DNA from: Pseudomonas farris
GTDB taxonomy: Bacteria > Pseudomonadota > Gammaproteobacteria > Pseudomonadales > Pseudomonadaceae
Direction: 5' to 3'
DNA length: 64,000 bases
Assembly: GCF_019145235.1 (NCBI RefSeq)
Contig: NZ_JAHSTV010000004.1
Span: 1-64,000, forward strand
Shown: piece after piece, positions 38,526-48,118 of the stretch
Layout: each line of letters starts with the position of its first letter
Numbering within the stretch: the first letter of the stretch is position 1
Notes under the pieces: generated by a model
Told to the model about the DNA's origin: nothing
Seen by the model: the letters and a program-made list of their open reading frames with translations, nothing else
Databases searched by the model: none
Program-made: the position numbers and the translations under genes

Positions 38526-38648
38526 GCCGCACCTCCGATCCAACTGCCTTTCACTACCACAAACGCAGCCACTTCATGAAACCGACTTAGCGCACGAGCA
38601 AAGTTGTCACTATGCTTGCCCCTGACTTTCCAAGGAGGACCCCCACCC

Positions 38649-39278
38649 ATGCCAATTTCTTCACGAGCAGCCTTGCTGGTTATCGACGTACAGAACGACT
38701 TCATCCCCGGCGGTCAATTACCGGTGCCGGAGGGCGACCTGATCGTGCCCTTGATTAACCGACTCGGCCGCCAGTTCAAACAGGTCATCATCGCCCAGGA
38801 CTGGCACCCGCCTGGCCACGCCTCATTCGCTTCCAGCCACCCCGGTCGCAAGCCTTATGACGTGATTCAGTTGCCTTACGGCGAGCAGACACTTTGGCCT
38901 GAGCATTGCGTGCGAGCCACACCCGGCGCCGAGTTCCACGCGGAACTGGACCTGCCCCACGCACAACTGATCATCCGCAAGGGCTGCAATCCGGACATCG
39001 ACAGTTATTCGGCGTTTCTGGAAGCGGATCGAACCACGACCACAGGCTTGGCCGGATACCTTAAAGAGCGCGGCATCGACACGGTTTACATGGTCGGGCT
39101 GGCACTGGATTTCTGCGTGATGTTCTCCGCGCTGGACGCGCGGGCGGCGGGGTTCAATGCGTTTGTGGTGGTGGATGCGTGTCGGGCGATTGATCTGGAT
39201 GGATCGCTGGCGGCAGCAATCGACCGGATGCAGGTGGCTGGGGTCGGGTTGATTCCATCAACCGAAATACTCGGCTGA
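38649..39278 (+). CDS. pncA: Nicotinamidase / pyrazinamidase
   Basis: 209 aa isochorismatase-fold amidase. Catalytic triad Asp in LLVIDVQNDF, Lys in IIRKGCNPDIDSYS and Cys in GLALDFCVMFSALDA; the metal site is in AQDWHPPGHASFASS. Converts nicotinamide to nicotinate for NAD salvage. GGAGG about 10 nt before the ATG at 38649 fixes the start; the frame upstream is not coding. Confidence 0.93.
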   Translation: MPISSRAALLVIDVQNDFIPGGQLPVPEGDLIVPLINRLGRQFKQVIIAQDWHPPGHASFASSHPGRKPYDVIQLPYGEQTLWPEHCVRATPGAEFHAELDLPHAQLIIRKGCNPDIDSYSAFLEADRTTTTGLAGYLKERGIDTVYMVGLALDFCVMFSALDARAAGFNAFVVVDACRAIDLDGSLAAAIDRMQVAGVGLIPSTEILG

Positions 39279-39294
39279 ACGGTGACTGGTAATG

Positions 39295-39330
39295 CCCTGT
39301 GGCGAGGGGGCTTGCCCCCTCGCCACAGGG
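39295..39330. terminator. 16-bp perfect hairpin between convergent genes
   Basis: Arms at 39295-39310 and 39315-39330 are perfectly complementary around a CTTG loop (tgtggcgagggggcttgccc core). It lies in the 64-bp gap between pncA and the histidine kinase gene and could end transcripts from both sides. The sequence is a different REP-like class common in Pseudomonas. Confidence 0.75.
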
Positions 39331-39342
39331 GTTTCGCAAGAT

Positions 39343-40644
39343 TCAGGCGGGGGTCGGCAACCACAACCTGAACCGCGCCCCCCCCAGCGGCGACGGTTGC
39401 GCAGTAAGTGTGCCGCCCTGTGCTTCCAGCGCCCGGCGGCTGATCGCCAACCCCAACCCGAAGCCGCCAGTCGCCCGATCCCGACTACGATCCAGCCGAT
39501 AAAACGGCTCGAAAATCCGCTCCCGCTCCTCCTCTGGAATGCCGATGCCATCATCATCCACCCAGATCTCACAGCCCTTGGCGCACACCTGCACACCGAT
39601 CTGAATCCGTTTTTCGCAATAGCGCATGGCGTTGCGCAGCAGGTTCTGGATAGCTCGGGCGGTCAGTCGCGGGTCCAGCGAGAAGCGTTCGAGCTGGCCG
39701 TTAAGCAGCACATCAATGACGATTTCCGGGGATTCCAGTTCTTCGTCGACACTGCCGAGGATGCTGTCGATGAATTCATCCAGCGACACGTCGACCTGTT
39801 CCGGCAGCCGCGCCGGGTTTTGCAGTCGGCTGTAGGACAGCAGTTCCAGCACCAACTCATCCAGTTCGCGAATGTGCGCGACCAAGCCTTGCAGACGTTC
39901 GCGGCTGGTGGCCGGCAAGTCGTCGGACAGCGCCAGGGCCAGGCCGAAATCCAGCCGCGTCAGTGGCGTGCGCAATTCGTGGGACACGGCGTTGAGCAGA
40001 TCGCGTTGCTGGTTGAGCAGGTTTTCGATGTCGCCAGCCATGGTGTCGAACACGTGGGCCAGGCTACCGATGTTGGAGCTGGAGGAAATCTGCGTGCGCT
40101 CGCTCAAGTGGCCCTTGCCGAAGCGTTCGGCCGTGCCTTTGAGACGTTCCAGGTCGCGCCAGTGCGGGCGCAACCACAGCAACAGGCACGCGAGCATGGT
40201 CGCGCCGATCAGTACGTTGATGCTCCAGTACAACCAGCTGACGTCCGTCGGGTCCGGCGGCACGACCATTTCCACGACCATCTGCTCGTTCAACGGCGTC
40301 ACGGCCAAGGTGCGCCAGCCCCAGTCGCCGATGCGCACGACGTTTTCCCCACGCTGCAAGCGCGCACGTTCATCCAGGGTAAATTCGGCGTCGTCGTTGC
40401 GGGCCAGCACGATGTGCAACGGCTGGAATTCCTTGTCCATCTCGGCCGCCAATGCCGGCCACTGCTCAATCGGCACCGCGCGAAACTGCTTGACGATCAG
40501 CGTTTGTAACCCTCGGGAGTAATCGAGGTTGTAGGTGACAAAACGCTCATGGAAGACCTGGATCACCAAGTCCGGCACCAAATAAATCGCGGCGCTGAAC
40601 GAGACGATGGTCACCAGATAGAGGCGAAACAGGATTCTGAACAT
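39343..40644 (-). CDS. Two-component sensor histidine kinase (RstB-like)
   Basis: 433 aa. A membrane helix at about 5-25, a short periplasmic domain, a second helix at about 140-160, HAMP, the H-box AVSHELRTPLTRLD with the phosphorylated His, the N-box NLLRNAMRYC and G-boxes DDGIGIPEEE and GGFGLGLAIS. The ATG at 40644 is used since the upstream frame lies over the response regulator gene. It starts 4 bp after that gene. It likely senses an envelope or ionic signal and phosphorylates the regulator encoded just upstream. Confidence 0.9.
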   Translation of the reverse strand: MFRILFRLYLVTIVSFSAAIYLVPDLVIQVFHERFVTYNLDYSRGLQTLIVKQFRAVPIEQWPALAAEMDKEFQPLHIVLARNDDAEFTLDERARLQRGENVVRIGDWGWRTLAVTPLNEQMVVEMVVPPDPTDVSWLYWSINVLIGATMLACLLLWLRPHWRDLERLKGTAERFGKGHLSERTQISSSSNIGSLAHVFDTMAGDIENLLNQQRDLLNAVSHELRTPLTRLDFGLALALSDDLPATSRERLQGLVAHIRELDELVLELLSYSRLQNPARLPEQVDVSLDEFIDSILGSVDEELESPEIVIDVLLNGQLERFSLDPRLTARAIQNLLRNAMRYCEKRIQIGVQVCAKGCEIWVDDDGIGIPEEERERIFEPFYRLDRSRDRATGGFGLGLAISRRALEAQGGTLTAQPSPLGGARFRLWLPTPA

Positions 40645-40648
40645 CGAC

Positions 40649-41350
40649 TCAGCATTCCCACTCGGAGCGGCTGAACAAGTAACCCTTGCCCCATACGGTT
40701 TTGATCTTGCGCGCCTCGCCGGCGTGGTCGTCGAACTTGCGCCGCAGCTTGGAAATGGCCACGTCCACCGAGCGGTCGGTGCCGTTGAATTCGATACCGC
40801 GCAAGCGTTGCAAAATTTGATCGCGGCTGAGCACTTCGCCGGCATGCCGGGCCAGCACCACCAGCAAGTTGTATTCACCACTGGACAGCTCGACCAGTTG
40901 TTCGCGCCAGGTCACGGTGCGCTCGGACAGGTCGATGCACAGATTGCCCATGAGAATGCGGTCGTTGGCGGTCAGCGGTTCGCTGAGACTGCTACGGCGC
41001 AGCAAGGTGCGCACCCGGGCCAGCAACACCCGTGGTTCGCAGGGTTTGGTGACGTAGTCGTCGGCGCCCATCTCCAGGCCCAGCACCTGATCGTGGCTGT
41101 CGTCGCGGGCGGTGAGCATCAGGATCGGCAAAGTTGCCGAATCGGCTCGCAGCAAGCGGCAGACCTGCAACCCATCGAGCCCCGGCAGCATCAGATCAAG
41201 AATCACCAAGTCCGGAGGATTGACCCGCGCCCGTTCGCGCACATGATCGCCACGGCTGATCACGCTGACGCAATAGCCGTTGCGTTCCAGGTAGCTGGCA
41301 ATCAGTTCGGAGAGCGCGGTGTCGTCTTCGACCAGGAGGATGTTGGGCAT
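40649..41350 (-). CDS. OmpR-family response regulator (RstA-like)
   Basis: 233 aa. Receiver domain with EDD acidic pocket, phospho-acceptor Asp in LVILDLMLPG and Lys in YVTKPCE. It has a winged-helix DNA-binding domain with RGIEFNGTDRSVDVAISKLRRKF, characteristic of RstA-type regulators. ATG at 41350 was chosen; the frame upstream reads through a REP. Divergent from the RND efflux genes, which could be its target, though that is inference. Confidence 0.9.
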   Translation of the reverse strand: MPNILLVEDDTALSELIASYLERNGYCVSVISRGDHVRERARVNPPDLVILDLMLPGLDGLQVCRLLRADSATLPILMLTARDDSHDQVLGLEMGADDYVTKPCEPRVLLARVRTLLRRSSLSEPLTANDRILMGNLCIDLSERTVTWREQLVELSSGEYNLLVVLARHAGEVLSRDQILQRLRGIEFNGTDRSVDVAISKLRRKFDDHAGEARKIKTVWGKGYLFSRSEWEC

Positions 41351-41390
41351 GGGGTGTTTCCAGAAAGTGCAGTGGCGCCTGTCAGGGCCT

Positions 41391-41468
41391 CTTCGCGAGC
41401 AAGCCCGCTCCCATTTGATCTTCAGTGCGACACAGATCCAGTGTGGGAGCGGGCTTGCTCGCGAAGGC
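41391..41468. repeat. REPIN
   Basis: An inverted and a forward REP in the 276-bp divergent region between the response regulator and the efflux operon. No other clear element was found there. Confidence 0.9.
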
Positions 41469-41626
41469 GGCATGACAGGCGCAAAGGAATCAAGCCGCCA
41501 AGGATATACGCCCTCACGCTCGCGCGAGCAAAACCCTTACACAATTTCACACAGCGCCTACAAAGCTTCACCGCTTGCCTCGCCGCCCCCCCGTAGGATA
41601 CGGGAGGTCATTATTGGGGTATTTAC

Positions 41627-42784
41627 ATGTCAAAGAATCTGCTTGCCCGGCTCAGCCTGATTGCACTGGCGTTGACGCTGAGCGCCTGTGACCAGTCCTC
41701 GACCGCCGAAGAACAGGCGCCGCTGGCCACCGTGCGGATCGAAACTATCCAGGCCCGGCCGCTGTCGATCAGCAGCGAACTGAGCGGGCGGATTGTCGCG
41801 CCACGCATCGCCGAAGTGCGCGCCCGTGTGGCCGGCGTGGTGCTGCAGCAGGCCTTCCGTGAAGGCAGCGATGTAAAAAAAGGCGACGTTCTGTTCCGTA
41901 TCGACCCGGCGCCGTTCAAGGCAGACCTGGACAGCGCCGAAGCCGCATTGCGCAAGGCCGAGGCCAATGCGTTCCAGGCCAGACTGCAAGAGCAGCGCTA
42001 TGCCCAGTTGATTGAAGGCAACGCCATCAGCGGCCAGGATTACGACAATGCTCGCGCCAGTGCCCGGCAGACCGCCGCCGATGTCGCCGCCAACAAAGCC
42101 GCCGTGGAGCGGGCGAAACTGAACCTGGGTTACGCCACCGTCACCGCACCGATTTCCGGGCGCATCGGCCGAGCGCTGGTAACCGAAGGCGCGCTGGTTG
42201 GGCAGAACGAAACCACGCCGCTGGCACTGATTCAGCAGTTGAACCCGATCCACGCGGACCTGACGCAATCGACCCGTGAACTCAACGACCTGCGTCGCGC
42301 GTTCCGTTCCGGCAAGTTAAAGGAAGTGGGCCAAGGTCAGGCCAAAGCCACGTTGATTCAGGACGACGGCAGCCTCTATCCATTGCCGGGCAAATTGCTG
42401 TTCACCGACATCACCGTCGACCCGGGCACTGGTCAGATCATTCTGCGCAGCGAGTTCCCCAACCCGGACCTCGACTTGCTGCCGGGCAGCTTCGTTCGTG
42501 TGCGTCTGGAGCAAGCGTTCATTCAGCAAGGCATCAGCGTGCCGCAACGGGCCATCCAGCGTGACAGCGCCGGCATCGCCCAAGTGCTGCTGCTCGACGC
42601 CGAGCAGCGTGTTGGCCAGCAACCGGTCGAACTGGGCACGGTGCAGAACGATCGCTGGATCGTCACCCACGGTCTCAAGCCCGGCGACCGCATCGTCACT
42701 GAAGGCCTGCAACATGCGCGCCCCGGTGAAAAAGTCCAGATAGATGACACCCCTCTTCCACTTGCCCAGGTTTCTGGTCAGTAA
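41627..42784 (+). CDS. RND efflux periplasmic adaptor (membrane fusion) lipoprotein
   Basis: 385 aa. Lipoprotein signal with lipobox LSAC (Cys about residue 23), beta-barrel and lipoyl halves (SGRIVAPRIAEVRARVAGVV ... GYATVTAPISGRIGRALV), an alpha-hairpin between about 100 and 165, and the membrane-proximal domain. AcrA/MexA-type adaptor linking the inner-membrane pump to an outer-membrane channel. 15 bp before the pump gene. GGGAGG about 20 nt and GGGGT nearer upstream of ATG. Confidence 0.92.
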   Translation: MSKNLLARLSLIALALTLSACDQSSTAEEQAPLATVRIETIQARPLSISSELSGRIVAPRIAEVRARVAGVVLQQAFREGSDVKKGDVLFRIDPAPFKADLDSAEAALRKAEANAFQARLQEQRYAQLIEGNAISGQDYDNARASARQTAADVAANKAAVERAKLNLGYATVTAPISGRIGRALVTEGALVGQNETTPLALIQQLNPIHADLTQSTRELNDLRRAFRSGKLKEVGQGQAKATLIQDDGSLYPLPGKLLFTDITVDPGTGQIILRSEFPNPDLDLLPGSFVRVRLEQAFIQQGISVPQRAIQRDSAGIAQVLLLDAEQRVGQQPVELGTVQNDRWIVTHGLKPGDRIVTEGLQHARPGEKVQIDDTPLPLAQVSGQ

Positions 42785-42799
42785 GCAGGACGCTTTTTT

Positions 42800-45700
42800 A
42801 TGCCGCAGTTCTTTATCGACCGCCCGGTGTTCGCTTGGGTGATCGCCTTGTTCATCCTGCTGGCCGGTGCGCTGGCCATTGTGCAGTTGCCGGTGGCGCA
42901 GTACCCGAACGTTGCGCCGCCGAAAGTCGAAATCTATGCCACCTACCCGGGCGCTTCGGCGCAGACCGTGGACGAAAGCGTGGTCAGCCTGATCGAGGAA
43001 GAGCTCAACGGCGCCGATCATCTGCTGTATTTCGAATCCCAGAGCAGCCTCGGCAGCGCCACCATCACCGCGACGTTCCAGCCAGGCACTGACCCGGAAA
43101 TGGCGCAGGTCGATGTGCAAAACCGTCTAAAGGTTGTCGAGTCGCGCTTGCCGCAAGCGGTGACTCAACAGGGCTTGCAGGTGGAGAAAGTCTCCGCAGG
43201 TTTCCTGCTGTTGATCACTCTCACCTCCAGTGACGGCAAGCTCGACGACGTGGCGCTCAGCGATTACCTCGCGCGCAACGTGATGAATGAGATCAAGCGT
43301 CTGGACGGCGTCGGCAAGGCCCAGTTGTACGGTGCCGAACGGGCGATGCGGATCTGGATCGATCCACAGAAGCTGATCGGCTTCAACCTGACCCCGGCCG
43401 ATGTCAACGCCGCCATCGTCGCGCAGAATGCGCAGGTTTCCGCGGGCAGCATCGGCGACCTACCGACTCGCACCACGCAGGAAATCACCGCGACCATTCT
43501 GGTCAAAGGTCAATTGTCGACGCCTGAAGAGTTCGCCGACATCGTGCTCAAGGCCAATCCTGACGGCTCCACGGTGCGCATCGGCGATGTGGCGCGGGTA
43601 GAGATCGGCAGCCAGGAATACCAGTTTTCCACCCGCCTGAACGGCAAACCGTCGACCGCCGTCAGCGTGCAACTGTCGCCAGGCGCCAATGCCCTGAGCA
43701 CCGCGACGCTGGTGCGGGCGAAGATGGATGAACTGGCGCGCTATTTCCCGGCCAGCGTCGAATACAAGATTCCGTACGACACCTCGCCCTTCGTCAAAGT
43801 CTCGATCACCAAAGTGGTCTATACACTCGCCGAGGCGATGGTACTGGTGTTTGCGGTGATGTTCCTGTTCCTGCAGAACATGCGCTACACGCTGATTCCG
43901 ACGCTGGTGGTGCCGGTGGCGCTGATGGGCACTTTCGCGACCATGCTCGCGCTGGGTTTCTCGATCAACGTGCTGACCATGTTCGGCATGGTGCTGGCCA
44001 TCGGCATTCTGGTGGACGACGCGATTGTGGTGGTGGAGAACGTCGAGCGGATCATGGCCACCGAGGGCCTGTCACCCAAGGACGCGACGCGCAAGGCGAT
44101 GAAGCAGATCACCGGGGCGATCATCGGCATCACCCTGGTGCTGGTGGCGGTGTTCATTCCGATGGCGTTCATGCAGGGCTCGGTCGGGGTGATTTACCGG
44201 CAGTTCTCACTGTCGATGGCCACGTCGATTCTGTTCTCGGCGTTCCTCGCCCTGACCTTGACCCCGGCGCTGTGCGCGACACTGCTCAAGCCGATTGCCA
44301 AGGGCGAGCATCACGCCAAGGGCGGCTTCTTCGGCTGGTTCAACCGACGCTTCGAACAACTGACCGAGCGCTATCAGGGTTGGGTCGCCTACGCGCTGAA
44401 ACGCACCGGTCGTTACCTGTTGATCTACGGCGTGCTGCTGATCGGTCTGGGGCTGTGCTTCAGTCGTCTGCCCTCCTCGTTCCTGCCGGTGGAAGACCAG
44501 GGTTACACCATTACCGACATTCAACTGCCACCGGGCGCGAGCAAGAATCGCACGGTGCAGGTGGTCGAGCAGATCGAAGCGCACAACGCCACTGAACCGG
44601 GCGTTGGCGACAGCACGGTGATTCTCGGCTTCAGCTTCTCCGGCAGCGGGCAGAACGCCGCGCTGGCGTTCACCACGCTCAAGGATTGGTCGGATCGCGG
44701 CAGCGATGATTCGGCGAGTTCGATTGCCGACCGCGCCAACATCGCCCTCAGTCAGATCAAGGACGCCATGGCCTTTGCGGTATTGCCGCCGCCGGTCGAT
44801 GGCCTCGGCACTTCCAGTGGTTTCGAGTTCCGCCTGCAAGACCGTGGCGGCCTCGGTCATGCCACGCTGATGCAGGCACGCAGCCAATTGCTGGCCGCCG
44901 CCGAGAAGAGCCCGGTGTTGATGAACGTACGCGAAAGCGCCCTGGCCGAAGCGCCGCAGGTCCAACTGGAAGTGGACCGCAAGCAAGCCAACGCCTTGGG
45001 CATTTCGTTTGCCGACATTGGCAACGTATTGTCCACGGCGGTCGGGTCGGCCTACATCAACGACTTCCCCAATCAGGGAAGGATGCAACGGGTGGTGGTT
45101 CAGGCTGAAGGTGATCGACGCAGTCAGGTCGACGATCTGTTGAAGATTCACGTGCGTAACGACGCAGGGAAAATGGTGCCATTGTCGGCCTTCGTCCGGG
45201 CCAACTGGACCCAGGGTCCGGCGCAGTTGACCCGTTACAACGGTTACCCGGCTATCAGTATTTCCGGCGAACCGGCAACGGGTTACAGCACCGGCGAAGC
45301 CATGGCTGAAATCGAACGGCTGGTGGCGCAAGGCCCGGCCGGGCTGGGTCAGGAATGGACCGGGTTGTCGTTGCAGGAACGCTTGTCCGGCAGCCAGGCA
45401 CCGATTCTGCTCGGGCTGTCGCTGCTGATCGTGTTCCTGTGTCTGGCGGCGCTGTACGAGAGTTGGTCGATTCCGACATCGGTGTTGCTGGTGGTGCCGC
45501 TGGGTGTACTCGGTGCAGTGTTGGCGGTGACTTTGCGCGGGATGCCCAACGATGTGTTCTTCAAGGTCGGGCTGATCACCATCATCGGTCTCTCGGCGAA
45601 AAACGCGATCCTGATCATCGAGTTCGCCAAAAGCCTGTACGACGAAGGCCATGACCTGATCGACGCCACATTGCAGGCCGCACGTCTGCGTCTTCGCCCC

Positions 45701-45895
45701 ATCGTGATGACCTCGCTGGCGTTCATCCTTGGTGTGGTGCCGCTGGCAATTGCCACCGGCGCCAGCTCCGCGAGCCAGCAAGCCATCGGCACCGGGGTGA
45801 TTGGCGGGATGATCACCGCGACCCTGGCAGTAGTGTTCGTACCGGTGTTCTTTGTGGTGGTGATGAAGCTGGTGCTCAAACGCAAGAACATCTAA
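42800..45895 (+). CDS. RND multidrug efflux pump (HAE1 family)
   Basis: 1031 aa, 12 helices and two large periplasmic loops. The N-terminus FFIDRPVFAWVIALFILLAG, the proton-relay Asp pair in GILVDDAIVVVENVERIM (about residue 405), and a C-terminal half with GLSAKNAILIIEFAK are classic AcrB/MexB. Exports drugs, dyes or solvents with the adaptor upstream. No outer-membrane channel gene follows, so it would use a shared one such as OprM (as MexVW, MexJK do). Confidence 0.94.
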   Translation: MPQFFIDRPVFAWVIALFILLAGALAIVQLPVAQYPNVAPPKVEIYATYPGASAQTVDESVVSLIEEELNGADHLLYFESQSSLGSATITATFQPGTDPEMAQVDVQNRLKVVESRLPQAVTQQGLQVEKVSAGFLLLITLTSSDGKLDDVALSDYLARNVMNEIKRLDGVGKAQLYGAERAMRIWIDPQKLIGFNLTPADVNAAIVAQNAQVSAGSIGDLPTRTTQEITATILVKGQLSTPEEFADIVLKANPDGSTVRIGDVARVEIGSQEYQFSTRLNGKPSTAVSVQLSPGANALSTATLVRAKMDELARYFPASVEYKIPYDTSPFVKVSITKVVYTLAEAMVLVFAVMFLFLQNMRYTLIPTLVVPVALMGTFATMLALGFSINVLTMFGMVLAIGILVDDAIVVVENVERIMATEGLSPKDATRKAMKQITGAIIGITLVLVAVFIPMAFMQGSVGVIYRQFSLSMATSILFSAFLALTLTPALCATLLKPIAKGEHHAKGGFFGWFNRRFEQLTERYQGWVAYALKRTGRYLLIYGVLLIGLGLCFSRLPSSFLPVEDQGYTITDIQLPPGASKNRTVQVVEQIEAHNATEPGVGDSTVILGFSFSGSGQNAALAFTTLKDWSDRGSDDSASSIADRANIALSQIKDAMAFAVLPPPVDGLGTSSGFEFRLQDRGGLGHATLMQARSQLLAAAEKSPVLMNVRESALAEAPQVQLEVDRKQANALGISFADIGNVLSTAVGSAYINDFPNQGRMQRVVVQAEGDRRSQVDDLLKIHVRNDAGKMVPLSAFVRANWTQGPAQLTRYNGYPAISISGEPATGYSTGEAMAEIERLVAQGPAGLGQEWTGLSLQERLSGSQAPILLGLSLLIVFLCLAALYESWSIPTSVLLVVPLGVLGAVLAVTLRGMPNDVFFKVGLITIIGLSAKNAILIIEFAKSLYDEGHDLIDATLQAARLRLRPIVMTSLAFILGVVPLAIATGASSASQQAIGTGVIGGMITATLAVVFVPVFFVVVMKLVLKRKNI

Positions 45896-45913
45896 CCAAC
45901 AACACCAATCATC

Positions 45914-46003
45914 TGTGGGAGCGGGCTTGCTCGCGAAAGGGCCGTCACATTCAACATTGATGTTGACTGACACGCCGCCTTCGCGAGCAAGCCCGCTCCC
46001 ACA
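45914..46003. repeat. REPIN
   Basis: A forward/inverted REP pair with the long spacer (tcacattcaacattgatgtt) after the efflux operon. Confidence 0.9.
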
Positions 46004-46087
46004 TTTGATCCCATTGGATTCAGCTTTGTGGTCACAACGGACAACGCTGGGCTAAGGTGTTTGCACACCCTGGCCCATCGAGTTCCC

Positions 46088-46729
46088 ATGCCCCTACTCG
46101 CCCGCACCCACCCTCGCCTGTCCGCCGCTGCCACACTCGGCGTCGCGGTAGGCATTCTGGCTCCGGCCGATTCGATCCTCGGCAAAATCCTCATCGGCTG
46201 GAACGCCGGCGTCTGGACCTATCTGGTACTGATGCTCTGGCTGACCATGCGGGCCAAGGCCCCGGACGTCAAACGCATTGCCGAGGTCGAGGACGAAAAC
46301 GCCGGTCTGGTGTTGCTGCTGGTGTGCATCGCGGCACTGGCCAGCCTGGGCACCATCACTTTCGAACTCGCCGGCAGCAGAGACCTGGAAACCACCCGCA
46401 AACTGCTGCGCTACGGTTTCACCGCGCTGACCGTAATCGGTTCATGGCTGCTGATCGGGGTGATTTTCAGCGTGCACTATGCCCGGTTGTATTACACCTG
46501 GAACGGCAAGGAACCGGCGCTGCGTTTTGCCGAAGATTTGAAAACCCCTAATTATTGGGACTTCCTGTATTTCTCGTTCACCATTGGTGTGGCGGTGCAG
46601 ACGGCCGACGTCGGAGTAGCGACGCGGGATCTGCGCAAAATCGTATTGGCGCAGTCGTTGATCGGGTTTGTGTTCAATACGGCGATTTTGGGGTTTTCGA
46701 TCAATATTGCGGCAGGGTTGTTTGGCTGA
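46088..46729 (+). CDS. DUF1345 inner-membrane protein
   Basis: 213 aa with about six helices: [25 protein letters not shown] near the start, [11 protein letters not shown], and a final pair with [29 protein letters not shown], the DUF1345 signature. Function unknown. ATG 46088 rather than 46028 because the family starts here. Last ordinary-composition gene before the AT-richer stretch. Confidence 0.85.
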   Translation: MPLLARTHPRLSAAATLGVAVGILAPADSILGKILIGWNAGVWTYLVLMLWLTMRAKAPDVKRIAEVEDENAGLVLLLVCIAALASLGTITFELAGSRDLETTRKLLRYGFTALTVIGSWLLIGVIFSVHYARLYYTWNGKEPALRFAEDLKTPNYWDFLYFSFTIGVAVQTADVGVATRDLRKIVLAQSLIGFVFNTAILGFSINIAAGLFG

Positions 46730-46873
46730 AACTGATTGTGCGCAAACTTCAAAGCGGCGGTTACCCCTATCAACTCTGACAGTTACGCTGGTTGCTCATA
46801 GCTCTTACGCTGTGGTTTTCCACTGGTACTTAGTGGATTACCAAACGGCTCAAGGGCCAAGGAGCACAGAGTG

Positions 46874-47749
46874 ATGGACAACCAAATTCCCTACCAGACA
46901 ACCGGCACCCTGTCGGCCAGCATTGGCTACTTCGACGAACATTTCGAAGGATCGAGTGACTTCGCCATCGTGAAGTATCCTGAGCGGTTTTATGTCAAGG
47001 CACGTATGGACCTGCCCGATGGTAATTGGCGATACATTTCGATGTATTTACCCGCCAGCATTCCCGATGATGGATCGAAGTTTGACTTGTCACTCGTGAT
47101 GAACCCGGATTTGATAACTCAAGCCCGGGCAAACTACGAACAATTTTCGCCTGAAGGCGGAAACCAATGGGGGTCAGCGTCCGGCCAACTCAGAATGAGT
47201 TACAACTGGAAAACGGCCCAAATGGAAGGTGATTTTCAGTTCGAGTCCAGGGCTGGCTCCCCAGCGATTGAGGTCAGTGCCGGTGAGTTCGATCTGACGG
47301 GGATCACCGACGGCGTCAAGTACAATGGCACGCTCACCGGTAGCGGAACGTTCCAGGCCGCCAGCCAGGAGTGGGGCCCCTTCAATGCCGACGTAGTGAG
47401 CATTGAATATAAAGAGATCCCCTTTGATCCAGTCGGTTACTGGGAGATCGTCGGCCGCATGAGCATCGACGATGCCATCCCACCGACCCAATCCCATATT
47501 GCGCTATTTATCAAAACAAACGTGGAGGGGAAAGAGCACCAGTTAAAGGACAACAATGACGTTTGGGTCACTTACTTCAGGCCAGACCACGGCGGGTTCT
47601 TTCAAGCCATCAAGGGTAGCCTCTCGTTCAAATCGCTGCCCGGAACAGGCCATGCCGAAGGTACGTTGATTGCGTATTTTAACGAGGAAGGGAAGGATAT
47701 TCTGGTAAACGGCGAGTTCCATATTGAAGACAACGTCCCCAAATTCTGA
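46874..47749 (+). CDS. Unrecognised beta-rich protein, two similar halves
   Basis: 291 aa, not recognised. No signal peptide or membrane helix. Strongly alternating hydrophobic/polar pattern suggests an all-beta fold, in two halves (about 1-140 and 140-291). It includes SGQLRMSYNWKTAQMEGDFQ (about 115-134), a segment like one in the protein at 48119 (GGTAEWQYNAVTEVFSGTLK). More AT-rich than flanking core genes. Start ATG 46874; the adjacent GTG at 46871 is nearer the ideal distance from AAGGAG and may be used. A soluble structural or secreted-substrate role is possible but not shown. Confidence 0.75.
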   Translation: MDNQIPYQTTGTLSASIGYFDEHFEGSSDFAIVKYPERFYVKARMDLPDGNWRYISMYLPASIPDDGSKFDLSLVMNPDLITQARANYEQFSPEGGNQWGSASGQLRMSYNWKTAQMEGDFQFESRAGSPAIEVSAGEFDLTGITDGVKYNGTLTGSGTFQAASQEWGPFNADVVSIEYKEIPFDPVGYWEIVGRMSIDDAIPPTQSHIALFIKTNVEGKEHQLKDNNDVWVTYFRPDHGGFFQAIKGSLSFKSLPGTGHAEGTLIAYFNEEGKDILVNGEFHIEDNVPKF

Positions 47750-47876
47750 TGCCCACCGCCTCAATAAACCGTCAGCCCCAGGCCGGCGGTTTTGCCCTTC
47801 CCCGCATAAACCTTCCAGACACTCTCCCCCTACCATACGCTAATCTGCCCCTTACTCTTCCTCCTCGCAGATTCCC

Positions 47877-48008
47877 ATGCCCAATCACATCTGGATCGAT
47901 CTGGCCCGGGACGCCGACATAGGCATCGAGGCCCGGTACGCGCATTTCAGCTATCTGATCGGCGTCACCGCAGCCCCGGATAAAAGTCACACTAGTGAGG
48001 TTTTGTAA
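47877..48008 (+). pseudogene. N-terminal remnant of an AraC-family regulator
   Basis: 43-codon frame MPNHIWIDLARDADIGIEAR followed by YAHFSYLIGVTAAPDKSH and a stop. The start resembles Pseudomonas AraC regulators with a cupin sensor domain, which usually have an H-x-H containing stretch between the AHF-like and the YLIGVT-like segments. That stretch appears to be missing, and after about residue 34 the sequence no longer resembles the family. So it is a broken gene piece, not a regulator. From family memory only. Confidence 0.5.
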
Positions 48009-48118
48009 ACTAGCAAGTCTGTGAGTTTACAGGGCAGCCCCCTTAGCGCTTTGATACGTCATCCCGGAAGTTGTCTTTAATAGCGGGATATCTTGTCATG
48101 ACTATGGAGACCGTATTG

